Of a stretch of 64,000 nt of DNA, positions 52,186 through 60,271 are shown in pieces (the first letter of the stretch is position 1; every line of letters starts with the position of its first letter). The DNA is from Mycobacteriales bacterium. GTDB taxonomy: Bacteria; Actinomycetota; Actinomycetes; JAFAQI01; DASSKL01. The stretch lies in the NCBI GenBank assembly GCA_035690485.1, contig DASSKL010000094.1, positions 21,757-85,756 on the forward strand. The letters are read 5' to 3'. A program made the position numbers and the translations under genes. The notes under the pieces are model-generated. The model ran no database searches and was not told the DNA's origin. It saw only the letters and a program-made list of their open reading frames with translations.

Positions 52186-53027
52186 CCGGCGACGGTCCGC
52201 AGCAACGGCAACGTCGGCACCGTCTCGCGGGACATCCGCCAGATCGCCCGCGCCGCAGGCATATTCCCGGCGGCCAGGAGCGCGAGGGCGAAGTGGACGT
52301 CGTGGCGGGCGCGCACCCGGGCTCGCTCACCGGCCGGGACAGCGGCGAGCGACAGCTCCCGGGCAAGCACCCGCAACGTCGCGGCATAGACCAGCGGCAG
52401 GTTCTTGCTGTACGACCCGGCCCGGTCGCGGTAGTCCACCAGGGGCTCCTCGAGCACCGCGATCGGCGTCCGGCGGGCGCAGCGCAACCACAGGTCCCAG
52501 TCCTCGGCGCCGTCGACCGTCGAGTCGAAACCGCCGAGGTCGGTCAGCAGGGCACGCCGGCCGAGCACACTCGTCGTGGGGAACAGGCAGCCGAACAGCA
52601 GCTCGCCGTGCCCGGCGACCCGCACACCGGGTTCCAACCGGCGGCCGCGGTGAGTCCGCGGCAACGCCGCACCGGTGCCGGCGCAGGCCACGACCGCCAG
52701 CTCGGGACACCGGCGCAGCAGGTCGAGCTGGCGCGCGAGCTTGCCCGGTTTCCAGCGGTCGTCGGCGTCGAGGAACCCGATCCACTCCTGTGAGCAGGCG
52801 GCGAGGCCGCGGTTGCGTGCAGCGGCCGGCCCGCGGTTGTCCTGGCGGATGAGCCGCACGCCGGGAAGGGCGGCAACGACGTCGCCGGTGCCGTCGTGCG
52901 AGCCGTCGTCGACCACGACGACCTCACGGGGAGCGGGCCGCTGGGCCTGGGCCGACAGGACGGCGGCGGCGATCGTGCGCCGCGCCTGGTAGGCGGGGAT
53001 CACGACGCTGACCGGCGCTGCCGCCAC
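52101..53027 (-). CDS. Glycosyltransferase family 2
   Basis: 308 aa GT-A enzyme. N-terminal VSVVIPAYQARRTIAAAVLSAQAQ, VVVDDGSHDGTGDVV, DNRGPAAARNRGL and the DxD motif FLDADDRWKPGKL are clear; the acceptor-side GGFDSTVDGAEDWDLWLR follows. No membrane helices, so cytoplasmic. GTG with AAGGAGG 7 nt upstream. Lies at the end of a three-gene minus-strand run (56195, 53048, this gene). Confidence 0.9.
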   Translation of the reverse strand: MAAAPVSVVIPAYQARRTIAAAVLSAQAQRPAPREVVVVDDGSHDGTGDVVAALPGVRLIRQDNRGPAAARNRGLAACSQEWIGFLDADDRWKPGKLARQLDLLRRCPELAVVACAGTGAALPRTHRGRRLEPGVRVAGHGELLFGCLFPTTSVLGRRALLTDLGGFDSTVDGAEDWDLWLRCARRTPIAVLEEPLVDYRDRAGSYSKNLPLVYAATLRVLARELSLAAVPAGERARVRARHDVHFALALLAAGNMPAARAIWRMSRETVPTLPLLRTVAGYGVPYAVGRGMGRLRARLASGVAATSS

Positions 53028-53047
53028 CGGCTGCCCTCCTTGCCCGG

Positions 53048-56000
53048 TCAGGGCGCCGGCCGTGGCCGGGCCGCCACGGACACCTCGTAGCGGTCGACGC
53101 TGAGGTCCGGTCCGATCTGGCGGTGGTCGAGCCGCACGAGGTGCGTCGCAAGGTAGCCGGCGAGATCGCGGTGCAGCTCGAGGCTGCCGTACGGTCCCCA
53201 GATCATCCACAGCGTGGCGCCCGGCTGCTGCGGCAACATCTTCGGCACCGCGGACTCGGCCGACCGGGCCGCGACGTAGGGCAGGCGCCGGGCGTCCGGC
53301 AGGTAGAACGACAGTGGTTCCACGTCGAAGGCGGGCGCCACCACGACGACGTCACCGGCGACCCGGTGCGCGTCGATGTACGCCGCTGCGCCGCGGAAGT
53401 CTTCACGCATCGGGTTGGTCGAGCTGTAGCTGGACCACAGCGTCAGCACCAGCGACGCACCGACGGCGATGGCGAGCGCGGTGGTGAGCCGCCGCGCGGT
53501 GATGTGCAGCACATGGGCGAGCAGGATCAGCGTCGGGACGGCGGCGGCGGTGAGGTAGCGCTGGTACCACGCCCCCTTGTCGAACTCCGTGAAGATGAAG
53601 ACACCCACCACCTGGCTGACCAGCCAGATCGACAGGAATGTCACCGCCCGGCTGCCCGGCCGTTGGGGAGCGACGCGCCGGTGCACGACCGACTTGAAGA
53701 CCAGCAGGGGCCACACGCCCGTGATCGCCGCCGCGACGGCAGCCACGATCGTCACGGACTGGTAGCCGATGACGAACGTCGTGGCGAAGACCAGGATGCC
53801 GACGACGTAACCCAGCGCCCCGACGTGCTGGAGGGCGTTGCCTCCACCGTTGGTCAACCCGCCGAGGCCAGCCGCATGGAGACGGTCCGTGTAGAGCACG
53901 GCCACCCACGGGGCGAACGCCACCGCGGGGATCGTCATCGCGCCCAGCCAGTGCAGATACGTGCGGCGCGGCGCGCGCTGCACGAGCATCCAGACCACGT
54001 GGATCGGCACCATCAGCAGCGCGTAGTAGTGGACGTAGCACGACACCGCCATCAGGCCGCCGTAGGCGAGCCAGCGGCCGGCCCCCCCGCGCTCCACGGC
54101 CCACATCAGCGCCAGCAACGAGGCGAGCACGGCGACCAGCAGCATCGGGTACATCCGCGCTTCGTCGCTGTGCCACACCAGGAACGGCGCCGTCGAGGTC
54201 ATCCCGGCTGCGATCAGCGCGGTGCGCGGGTTGAGCAGCCGCCGGGCGACGGCGTACATCAGCGGTACGGCGACCGCACCCAGCAAGACCGACGGCAGGC
54301 GCAGCGAGAACACCGACGTGCCGGCGACCTGCACCCAACCGTGCATCATCATGTGGTAGAGCGGCACGTGCACGTTGGACGACAGCAGGTAGTCCCAGAG
54401 GGCGTGCAGCGGCAGCTGTGACTGCCACGCGGTCGCCGACTCGTCGAGCCGCATCGACTGGGTGTCGATCAGCGCCAGCCGCACCCCGAGCCCGAGCGCG
54501 GTGAGGCCGGCCACCCACAGCAGTGCATGCCTCGGCATCGTCAGCCGCCGCGGCGATCGGGTCGGGGCGAGGGCGAGCTCGGGTAGCAAGAGCGACTTGC
54601 CGTCCGGCGGTTGCGGCGCCGTGACCCGACCCGGCCAGGCCTGCCCCAGGGAGATGCGGCCCCGCAACGCCGGCACCCGCTCGAGCGTCTCCCGCAGGGC
54701 GACCTTCGTGATGCCCCACAGCAGCAGGAGGTTGATGCAGCCCCACGCGATGTTGGTAGCGGTCCGCGCGGTGAACGGCCGGGTCGCTCCCCCGACGGCG
54801 ATCGCGGTCACCGTGAGCACGGCGGCGCCGACCGTCACCCAGGCCAGCCGGGGCGGCCCCTCCTCCTCGTCACGGGCTCGGCCGGTGACGTGGAAGTGGG
54901 CCATGCGACGCGTCGCCGCAGCAAGGGCCGCCGTGACGTAGACCGGGAACGCGCCGAACGTGTACCGCAGGTGCGACGGCCGCAGCTGGTCGCCGAGCCC
55001 GAGACGCAGGGTGAGCAGGCCGAGGCCGAAGTAGGGCGCGTAGAACAGCACGAAGCTGCCACTGCTGGCCGAGAAGGCGCTGAGTCCGAACAGCAGGTAG
55101 AGGATCGGCAGCACGACGTAGACGGTGGTGGCCAGCCCGATCAGGTAGAACGTCGTGGCGAGCAGGTACTGCATCCGCTGGACGAGCGTCAGGCCGCGCC
55201 GCAGCGGCTCTGCGCGGAACAGCGCGTCGATCGACCCACGGGCCCAGCGCGCCTGCTGCCGGAAGTACGACGCGAGCGTGTCGGGTCCGAGGCCCGTCGC
55301 CAATGCGTAAGGGAAGTAGACCGAGCGCCAGCCCGCCCGGTGCAAACGCATCGACGTGACGAAGTCCTCGACGACGCTGTCCTCGACGAAGCCGCCTACG
55401 CCACGCAACGAGGACCGGCGCATCATCATGTTGGTGCCGCAGCAGAACACGGACTCCTGGCCGTTCTTGCCGCGGCAGATGGGACCGTAGAACACCGCCT
55501 GCTGCTCGTAGGCGCCGCGGGCTACCTCGTTGTCTCGTGCATTGCCGTAATACTGCGGGGTCTGCACGAGAGCGATCGAGCCGTCCTCGAAATAGCCGAC
55601 CAGCTGGCTGAGGAAGTCGCGCTCGGGGACGTGGTCGGCGTCGAAGACGGCGATGAGGTCGCCGCTGGTCGACGCCAGCGCGTTGTTCAGGTTGCCGGCC
55701 TTCGCCCCCCGGTTGTCCGGCCGGGTGAGATAGTCCGCACCGCACAGCGATGCGACGAGCCGGACCTCGGGACGCCGGGCGTCGTCGAGCACGTAGGTAC
55801 GGTGCGGGACGTCCATCGCCACAGCCGCTCGGACCGTCCGGGCGATGACCCGCAGCGGTTCGCCGCACGTCGGCACGAACACGTCGATGTCGAACCGCGT
55901 CCAGTCCCGCGGAGGCATCTCGATCTTGCTGGCCCAGACGTTGGTCCAGAGACCGAGCGAGTGCACGAGCGTGAAGGCCTCCGCGGTGGCCAGCGCAGCG

Positions 56001-56188
56001 AACAGCGCGCGGTTGCCGATGTGGCCGGGCAGCGCCCACCAGCCGATGTATGCCGCCGCAACGACGAAGTTGACGACGACGAGGGCGCGGATCCGCACCG
56101 AGGACCGCAGGACGAGGCGAGGCTCTGGGACCGGTTCGCGCTGATCGACGTCGGTGGGCCAGGCGGCAACCCGAGTAGCTGTCCGCAC
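53048..56188 (-). CDS. Cellulose-synthase-like GT2 fused to a GT39/PMT-like glycosyltransferase
   Basis: 1046 aa. N-terminal half: two membrane helices (about 35-80), then a BcsA-like GT2 domain with FVPTCGEP (104-111), D-A-D-H (183-186), a V-E-D catalytic motif (273-275) and Q-Q-A-R-W (311-315), then more membrane helices to about 500. There is no PilZ domain. From about residue 550 a second membrane protein begins: the GT39/ArnT-like region has MRLDESATAWQS (579-590) in the first periplasmic loop and HVPLYHMMMHGW (607-618), then about ten helices and a soluble tail. The first part likely polymerises and exports a beta-glycan; the second could transfer a lipid-linked sugar onto it outside. 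GTG start, 6 nt after the upstream GT2 stop. Confidence 0.88.
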   Translation of the reverse strand: MRTATRVAAWPTDVDQREPVPEPRLVLRSSVRIRALVVVNFVVAAAYIGWWALPGHIGNRALFAALATAEAFTLVHSLGLWTNVWASKIEMPPRDWTRFDIDVFVPTCGEPLRVIARTVRAAVAMDVPHRTYVLDDARRPEVRLVASLCGADYLTRPDNRGAKAGNLNNALASTSGDLIAVFDADHVPERDFLSQLVGYFEDGSIALVQTPQYYGNARDNEVARGAYEQQAVFYGPICRGKNGQESVFCCGTNMMMRRSSLRGVGGFVEDSVVEDFVTSMRLHRAGWRSVYFPYALATGLGPDTLASYFRQQARWARGSIDALFRAEPLRRGLTLVQRMQYLLATTFYLIGLATTVYVVLPILYLLFGLSAFSASSGSFVLFYAPYFGLGLLTLRLGLGDQLRPSHLRYTFGAFPVYVTAALAAATRRMAHFHVTGRARDEEEGPPRLAWVTVGAAVLTVTAIAVGGATRPFTARTATNIAWGCINLLLLWGITKVALRETLERVPALRGRISLGQAWPGRVTAPQPPDGKSLLLPELALAPTRSPRRLTMPRHALLWVAGLTALGLGVRLALIDTQSMRLDESATAWQSQLPLHALWDYLLSSNVHVPLYHMMMHGWVQVAGTSVFSLRLPSVLLGAVAVPLMYAVARRLLNPRTALIAAGMTSTAPFLVWHSDEARMYPMLLVAVLASLLALMWAVERGGAGRWLAYGGLMAVSCYVHYYALLMVPIHVVWMLVQRAPRRTYLHWLGAMTIPAVAFAPWVAVLYTDRLHAAGLGGLTNGGGNALQHVGALGYVVGILVFATTFVIGYQSVTIVAAVAAAITGVWPLLVFKSVVHRRVAPQRPGSRAVTFLSIWLVSQVVGVFIFTEFDKGAWYQRYLTAAAVPTLILLAHVLHITARRLTTALAIAVGASLVLTLWSSYSSTNPMREDFRGAAAYIDAHRVAGDVVVVAPAFDVEPLSFYLPDARRLPYVAARSAESAVPKMLPQQPGATLWMIWGPYGSLELHRDLAGYLATHLVRLDHRQIGPDLSVDRYEVSVAARPRPAP

Positions 56189-56194
56189 GACCGG

Positions 56195-57313
56195 TCAGCG
56201 CTCCACGCGGTGTGCACTGACCAGAGACCAGCCGGGCGCCGGCCGGTGCTCGGGTACGGCCGGCTGTGTCTCGGCGTCGCCGGGCAGCCGCACCTCGACG
56301 GGAATCTCGACCTGCTCGGTATACGGCACGTGGCTCGCATGCTGCCCGACCAACAGCTCTGCAATCAGGCCGGTGAGCACCAGCTGCAGCCCGGCAATGC
56401 AACCCAGCACCGAGATCTCCAACAGCGGCCGGCCGCCGATGGCCGCGCCGGCGATCGCCTTGTCGGTGCCGAGGTACATGAGCGTTCCGACGCTCGGGAG
56501 CAGCAACGCGATGCCGATGCTCCCGAAGAAGTGCATCGGGCGCCGGACGTAGCGGGTGACGAAGACGGCAGTCACCAGGTCCAGCGCCCCACGCACGTAG
56601 CGCTCGAGGCCGTACTTCGACCGTCCGTGCCCGCGCGGGAAGTGGTTGACCGGCTTCTCCGTCACCCGGTACCCGCGCCAGAACGCGAGCACCGGCAGGT
56701 AGCGGTGCATGTCGCCGTAACAGCTGTCGGCTATCTCCTGGGCGCAGTCGCGGGTGTAGGCCTTGAGCCCGCAGTTGAAGTCGTGCAGGGGCAGCGACGA
56801 CGCCCGCCGGGTGACGGCGTTGAACAGCTTCGAGGCGAGCCGCCGGCGCAGCGGGTCCTGGCGCCGCCGTTTCCAACCGCTGATCGCGTCGTAACCGTGC
56901 TCGAGAGCCAGGATCAGTTCGGGGATCTCCTGCGGGTCGTCCTGCAGGTCAGCGTCAATCGTGACGACGAAGCGACCCCGGGCCACGCGGAACCCGGTGG
57001 CCAGCGCCGCTGCCTTGCCGAAGTTGCGGCGCAGCGTCACGAGCCGGGCCGGCTCCCGTTCGCTCAGCAGCTGGCTGATCTTCGCCACCGACGCGTCCGT
57101 GCTGCCGTCGTCGACGTAGACCACCTCGAAGGTCCGGCCGGCCTCGCCGAGCACTGCAGCGACTTGGTGGTAGAGCGGCTCGACGGTCATCTCCTCGTCG
57201 TGCACTGGCACCACGACCGTGACGTCGATGCCGAAACCATCCGGTTCGGCCGTGCGCGGCCCGCGCGCCCCGGCGTACCCGCCCGGCCGGCCGTCCGGCG
57301 AGTCCACGTGCAT
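56195..57313 (-). CDS. Membrane-anchored GT2 (dolichol-phosphate-mannose synthase/GtrB-like)
   Basis: 372 aa. GT-A domain with VTVVVPVHDEEMTVEPLYHQV, VVYVDDGSTDAS, RRNFGKAAALATGF and DADLQDDPQEIPEL, then two C-terminal membrane helices (FFGSIGIALLLPSVGTLMYLG and LLEISVLGCIAGLQLVLTGLIAELLVG) as in GtrB/DPM-like enzymes that make polyprenyl-phosphate sugars. That product is exactly what a PMT-like GT39 would use, fitting the fused gene just downstream. GGGGG before the ATG. Confidence 0.9.
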   Translation of the reverse strand: MHVDSPDGRPGGYAGARGPRTAEPDGFGIDVTVVVPVHDEEMTVEPLYHQVAAVLGEAGRTFEVVYVDDGSTDASVAKISQLLSEREPARLVTLRRNFGKAAALATGFRVARGRFVVTIDADLQDDPQEIPELILALEHGYDAISGWKRRRQDPLRRRLASKLFNAVTRRASSLPLHDFNCGLKAYTRDCAQEIADSCYGDMHRYLPVLAFWRGYRVTEKPVNHFPRGHGRSKYGLERYVRGALDLVTAVFVTRYVRRPMHFFGSIGIALLLPSVGTLMYLGTDKAIAGAAIGGRPLLEISVLGCIAGLQLVLTGLIAELLVGQHASHVPYTEQVEIPVEVRLPGDAETQPAVPEHRPAPGWSLVSAHRVER

Positions 57314-57371
57314 CGTTGCCCCCTACTGCTGCATCGCCCTTTGCGGGATGGAGACTCCGCGGGGAGCCCGA

Positions 57372-57379
57372 CTGATACA
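57372..57379 (+). promoter_or_regulatory. CTGATACA motif in the GT2/GH26 divergent promoter
   Basis: Identical to the motif at 50900-50907 (other strand). It is 97 nt before GTG 57477 of the second GH26 gene and 58 nt before the ATG of the divergent membrane GT2 gene, so it could act on either. Confidence 0.5.
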
Positions 57380-57476
57380 GCGTTGCCGGATACGGCTGAG
57401 GACTTGACAGCCGATGACGGGCGACGGACGGTCGTCCCCTTCACAGCTCCGGTCTGCGCCGGTCGAAGGGACGGTC

Positions 57477-58622
57477 GTGCCGCGCTGGGTCACGTGGACA
57501 GCAGTAGGGCTCGCGGTGTCCTGCGCGCTCGCGGTGGGAGGCGTCCTGATCGCTGGTGCGGGCGAGCCCGCTGCACCGGCGACGCAAGGGCGGCACGGAC
57601 TGCCGCCCGCCACCGGGCCAGGCGCCGCAGACGTGTCGACACACACTTCCGCAACGCACCGAAGTCCGCTCGAGCGCCTCATCCGACCGGCGGCGCCCTA
57701 CCTCGGCATCAGCCTGCCCGAGGGGCCGCGAGACCTCGCGGCGGTCGACCTGCTGGGCCAGCTCGCCGGCCACCGGCCGAACCTACTCGAGTACTTCGAG
57801 CCCTGGACGGAACCGATCAACCTCGAGTGGGCCCGGGCCACGTGGGCGGCAGGCCTGCTGCCCTTGCTCACCTGGGAACCCTGGGACCCGTGGAACCGAG
57901 GGCCCGACGGGACCCCGCGATTCGACCAGCCCGACTACACCCTCGCGATGCTGAGCTCCGGGCGCTACGACGCGTACATTCGCACCCAGGCGATAGCGCT
58001 GCGCGACCTCGGCACGCCCGTCGCCTTGCGCTTCGCGCACGAGATGAACGGCTACTGGTACCCCTGGGGGGTCGCCACCCAGGGGGCCGGCAACAGCGCG
58101 GCCGCCTACGTGCGGGCATGGCGCCACGTGTGGCAGATCTTCCACGACGCGGGCGCGGCGAACGTGATCTGGGTCTGGTCGGTCAACGTGGTCTCCGGCG
58201 CGCCGCGCGTCCCGCTCGCCTCGGTCTATCCCGGCGACCGCTACGTCGACTGGGTCGGCCTTTCGGGCTATCTCGACAACGCAGTCACGAGCTTCGAGGC
58301 CGAGTACGCCGACACCTTGGCGCAGCTGCGGCGCTTCGCCGGCGACAAACCATGGCTGATCGCCGAGACCGGCGCATCGGCTTCCGACCCGGCGACGCGA
58401 GCGGCCGAGATCGACTCGCTCTTCACCGGCGTTCGCGACAACCCGGAGTTCATCGGGCTCGTCTGGTTCGACCACGCGACGCCGAAGGCCGACTGGCGCT
58501 TCGAGAACCACCCCACGACCCTGGAGGCATTTCGCAGCCAGGTCGCCGCGGGCGGGTTCGGCACGCTCCCGGTGCCGAAGCCGACCGCGACCGGACCGTC
58601 GACCCGCGTCAGCGCGCCGTGA
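57477..58622 (+). CDS. GH26 glycosidase, membrane-anchored or secreted
   Basis: 381 aa. N-terminal hydrophobic helix VTWTAVGLAVSCALAVGGVLIAG (about 4-27), either a signal anchor or signal peptide, then a Thr/Ser/Pro-rich stretch and a GH26 catalytic domain with E189 in RFAHEMNGYWYPW and E297 in LIAETGAS. No binding module, unlike its paralogue at 49244. GTG 57477 is chosen over ATG 57414 because GAAGGGA lies 5 nt upstream. Probably processes the nascent polymer, in the way BcsZ or PslG do in other synthase systems. Confidence 0.88.
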   Translation: MPRWVTWTAVGLAVSCALAVGGVLIAGAGEPAAPATQGRHGLPPATGPGAADVSTHTSATHRSPLERLIRPAAPYLGISLPEGPRDLAAVDLLGQLAGHRPNLLEYFEPWTEPINLEWARATWAAGLLPLLTWEPWDPWNRGPDGTPRFDQPDYTLAMLSSGRYDAYIRTQAIALRDLGTPVALRFAHEMNGYWYPWGVATQGAGNSAAAYVRAWRHVWQIFHDAGAANVIWVWSVNVVSGAPRVPLASVYPGDRYVDWVGLSGYLDNAVTSFEAEYADTLAQLRRFAGDKPWLIAETGASASDPATRAAEIDSLFTGVRDNPEFIGLVWFDHATPKADWRFENHPTTLEAFRSQVAAGGFGTLPVPKPTATGPSTRVSAP

Positions 58623-58637
58623 GGCAGCCGGTGGCGG

Positions 58638-59066
58638 TCAGAGCTGAATCCACGCCGTGCGCACCCGGGTCTTCTCGCACCCGCGCTTGGTCACGAGAAG
58701 GCTGACCAACCCGGTCCCGACCCCGGATAGCCGCGCGCAGCCGTCCTGGTCGGTGACGGCATGAATCGGCGGACCGCTGCGTCGCAGGGCGAGGTCGTAC
58801 TCCTCGGCCGGGCTCACCCGCACCAGCGCAGTGAGCGCCGGCGCATCGCGCCACACCTGCAGGACCACGGTCAGCTTCTCCCCACCGAACTCCAGCCGGC
58901 GTACGCGCAGATCACCGCCGTCGGGCTCCAGCAGGCTGTCGAAGAGGATGCCCGCTACCGGGACGCCCGGCTCGCGGCGGTCGAAGACCGCGTGCGCCGC
59001 GCGGCGCACCCCTTCCGGGACGCTGTCGATGACTGCCTCCCCTCGCGAGCTTTCCCGTGCACTCAC
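58638..59066 (-). CDS. Sigma-factor-associated small protein (carboxypeptidase-regulatory-like fold)
   Basis: 142 aa, no signal peptide or membrane helix. The layout VPEGVRRAAHAVFDRR ... LRVRRLEFGGEKLTVVLQV ... AVTDQDGCARLSGVGTGLVSLLV resembles a family of short proteins encoded next to actinobacterial sigma-70 factors, whose C-terminus is a small beta-sandwich. It follows the sigma gene by 80 nt on the same strand. Function unknown; modulating the sigma factor is inferred. GTG start has no good ribosome site. Confidence 0.6.
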   Translation of the reverse strand: MSARESSRGEAVIDSVPEGVRRAAHAVFDRREPGVPVAGILFDSLLEPDGGDLRVRRLEFGGEKLTVVLQVWRDAPALTALVRVSPAEEYDLALRRSGPPIHAVTDQDGCARLSGVGTGLVSLLVTKRGCEKTRVRTAWIQL

Positions 59067-59146
59067 GGTAGTGCAACAAGAGGATCACTCGCGAGGGCAG
59101 ATACGCCCCCTTGATGCAGCGTCGCGATACTTCCTGCGGAGCCGGC

Positions 59147-59704
59147 TTACTCCACGAGCGCGACTCGCAGCCGGGCGACGCAGCGGCCGCGGGTCGGGCC
59201 GATGCTGCCGATCGGGATCCCGAGCCGCTGGGAGATCTCGTCGTACGACAGCGAGGGGTCGGCCAGCAGCATGTCCATGACCTGCCGCCACCTGCGAGGC
59301 AGGGATTCGATCGCCCGCGACAGCTCGTCGCTGCGCTCGCGACGCAGCAACGCGGCGGCGACGTCCTCCTGCTCGACCGCCTGCTCGAGCAGCGCGTCGT
59401 CTCCCAGGACCACCCGGTTGCGGTACGCGAGGGCACGCAGGCACTCGCGACGGGCGGTGGTCGCGAGCCAGGCCCCGACGCGGGCGCCGTCATGCACGCC
59501 GTCGATGTGCTCGAGCAGCCGCAACCATGTCGTCTGCACGACGTCGGCGGCGTCCGACTCGCTCAGCCGGAAGCCGCGCGCGATCGACCACAGCAAGCCG
59601 ACGTACCTGTCGACGAGCTCGTCCCATGCGGGCCGACTGCCTGCGGCCGCAGCGGACACGAGCGCAGCGACCTCGTCGTCGATCAGCGAGTCGGTCGGCG
59701 TCAT
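59147..59704 (-). CDS. ECF-like sigma-70 family factor
   Basis: 185 aa. Region 2: DELVDRYVGLLWSIARGFRLSESDAADVVQTTWLRLLEHID, followed by GARVGAWLATTARRECLRALAYRNR; region 4: PSLSYDEISQRLGIPIGSIGPTRGRCVARLR. Paralogue of the sigma gene at 48626. ATG 59704 overlaps the stop of the preceding small gene (ATGA), so they are coupled. Terminates TAA. Confidence 0.88.
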   Translation of the reverse strand: MTPTDSLIDDEVAALVSAAAAGSRPAWDELVDRYVGLLWSIARGFRLSESDAADVVQTTWLRLLEHIDGVHDGARVGAWLATTARRECLRALAYRNRVVLGDDALLEQAVEQEDVAAALLRRERSDELSRAIESLPRRWRQVMDMLLADPSLSYDEISQRLGIPIGSIGPTRGRCVARLRVALVE

Positions 59705-60078
59705 ATCTCACGCTCCAAAGCCGCAGCTGTAGCCGGGAGGCCAGGGCGGAAGTCGGACGAGCAGCGGACGCCCAGGTCGGACTCCGGGGGTGCCCCTCGG
59801 CGCCAGTCCTCCACGCGGCGCGCGCGGTGGATCTCGGCGAGCAGGGTCCGTACAACCCACCCGCTCAACGACCAGCCGTCCAGGCACCAGGCAGGCGGGC
59901 TGTCGAGCAGCTCCAGCAGCCTGATCACCGTGACCTCGCAGGCGGCCGTAGCCGCCTCCGGGCTCAGTCCGGCGCTGCGCGCCATGTGCCAGGCATCCTG
60001 CAGGTAGGCGTCGGTCAGGACCTGCCACACGGCGTGATCGAGACTCTGAGGCTGCGAGGCGTCGCTGCTCTGCGCCAT
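59701..60078 (-). CDS. Sigma region-2-like protein lacking region 4
   Basis: 125 aa. Residues about 18-88 (QVLTDAYLQDAWHMARSAGLSPEAATAACEVTVIRLLELLDS ... LSGWVVRTLLAEIHRARR) align to region 2 of the downstream sigma factor, including spacing and helix pattern, but the key DVVQ-T segment is changed to ACEVTV and there is no helix-turn-helix after it. GGGGGG precedes the ATG. It may compete with or assist sigma binding to RNA polymerase, or be a decayed sigma gene; its intact frame and coupling favour function. Confidence 0.6.
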   Translation of the reverse strand: MAQSSDASQPQSLDHAVWQVLTDAYLQDAWHMARSAGLSPEAATAACEVTVIRLLELLDSPPAWCLDGWSLSGWVVRTLLAEIHRARRVEDWRRGAPPESDLGVRCSSDFRPGLPATAAALEREI

Positions 60079-60271
60079 CTTGGCCCCCCCTGTTGGGAAA
60101 GTACTCGACGGATCTCACCGGACGACCGCTTCGTAACTTCTGGCGTGCGACCAATATCACCTGCCAGTGCTGCGTTTTCACGGGTCCGGGAAGCAGAGGG
60201 GCCTCCTGCATCAGACCGGTGTACGCCGACTGCATGAGGAGGCTCAGGCCGTGATTGCCGCGACGTCCCGA

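Noticed and set aside
54611..58705. A 1364-codon open frame on the plus strand across the synthase and GH26 genes
   Set aside because: Shadow of the minus-strand glycosyltransferase genes; no family signature, and it passes through the GH26 gene in the wrong frame.
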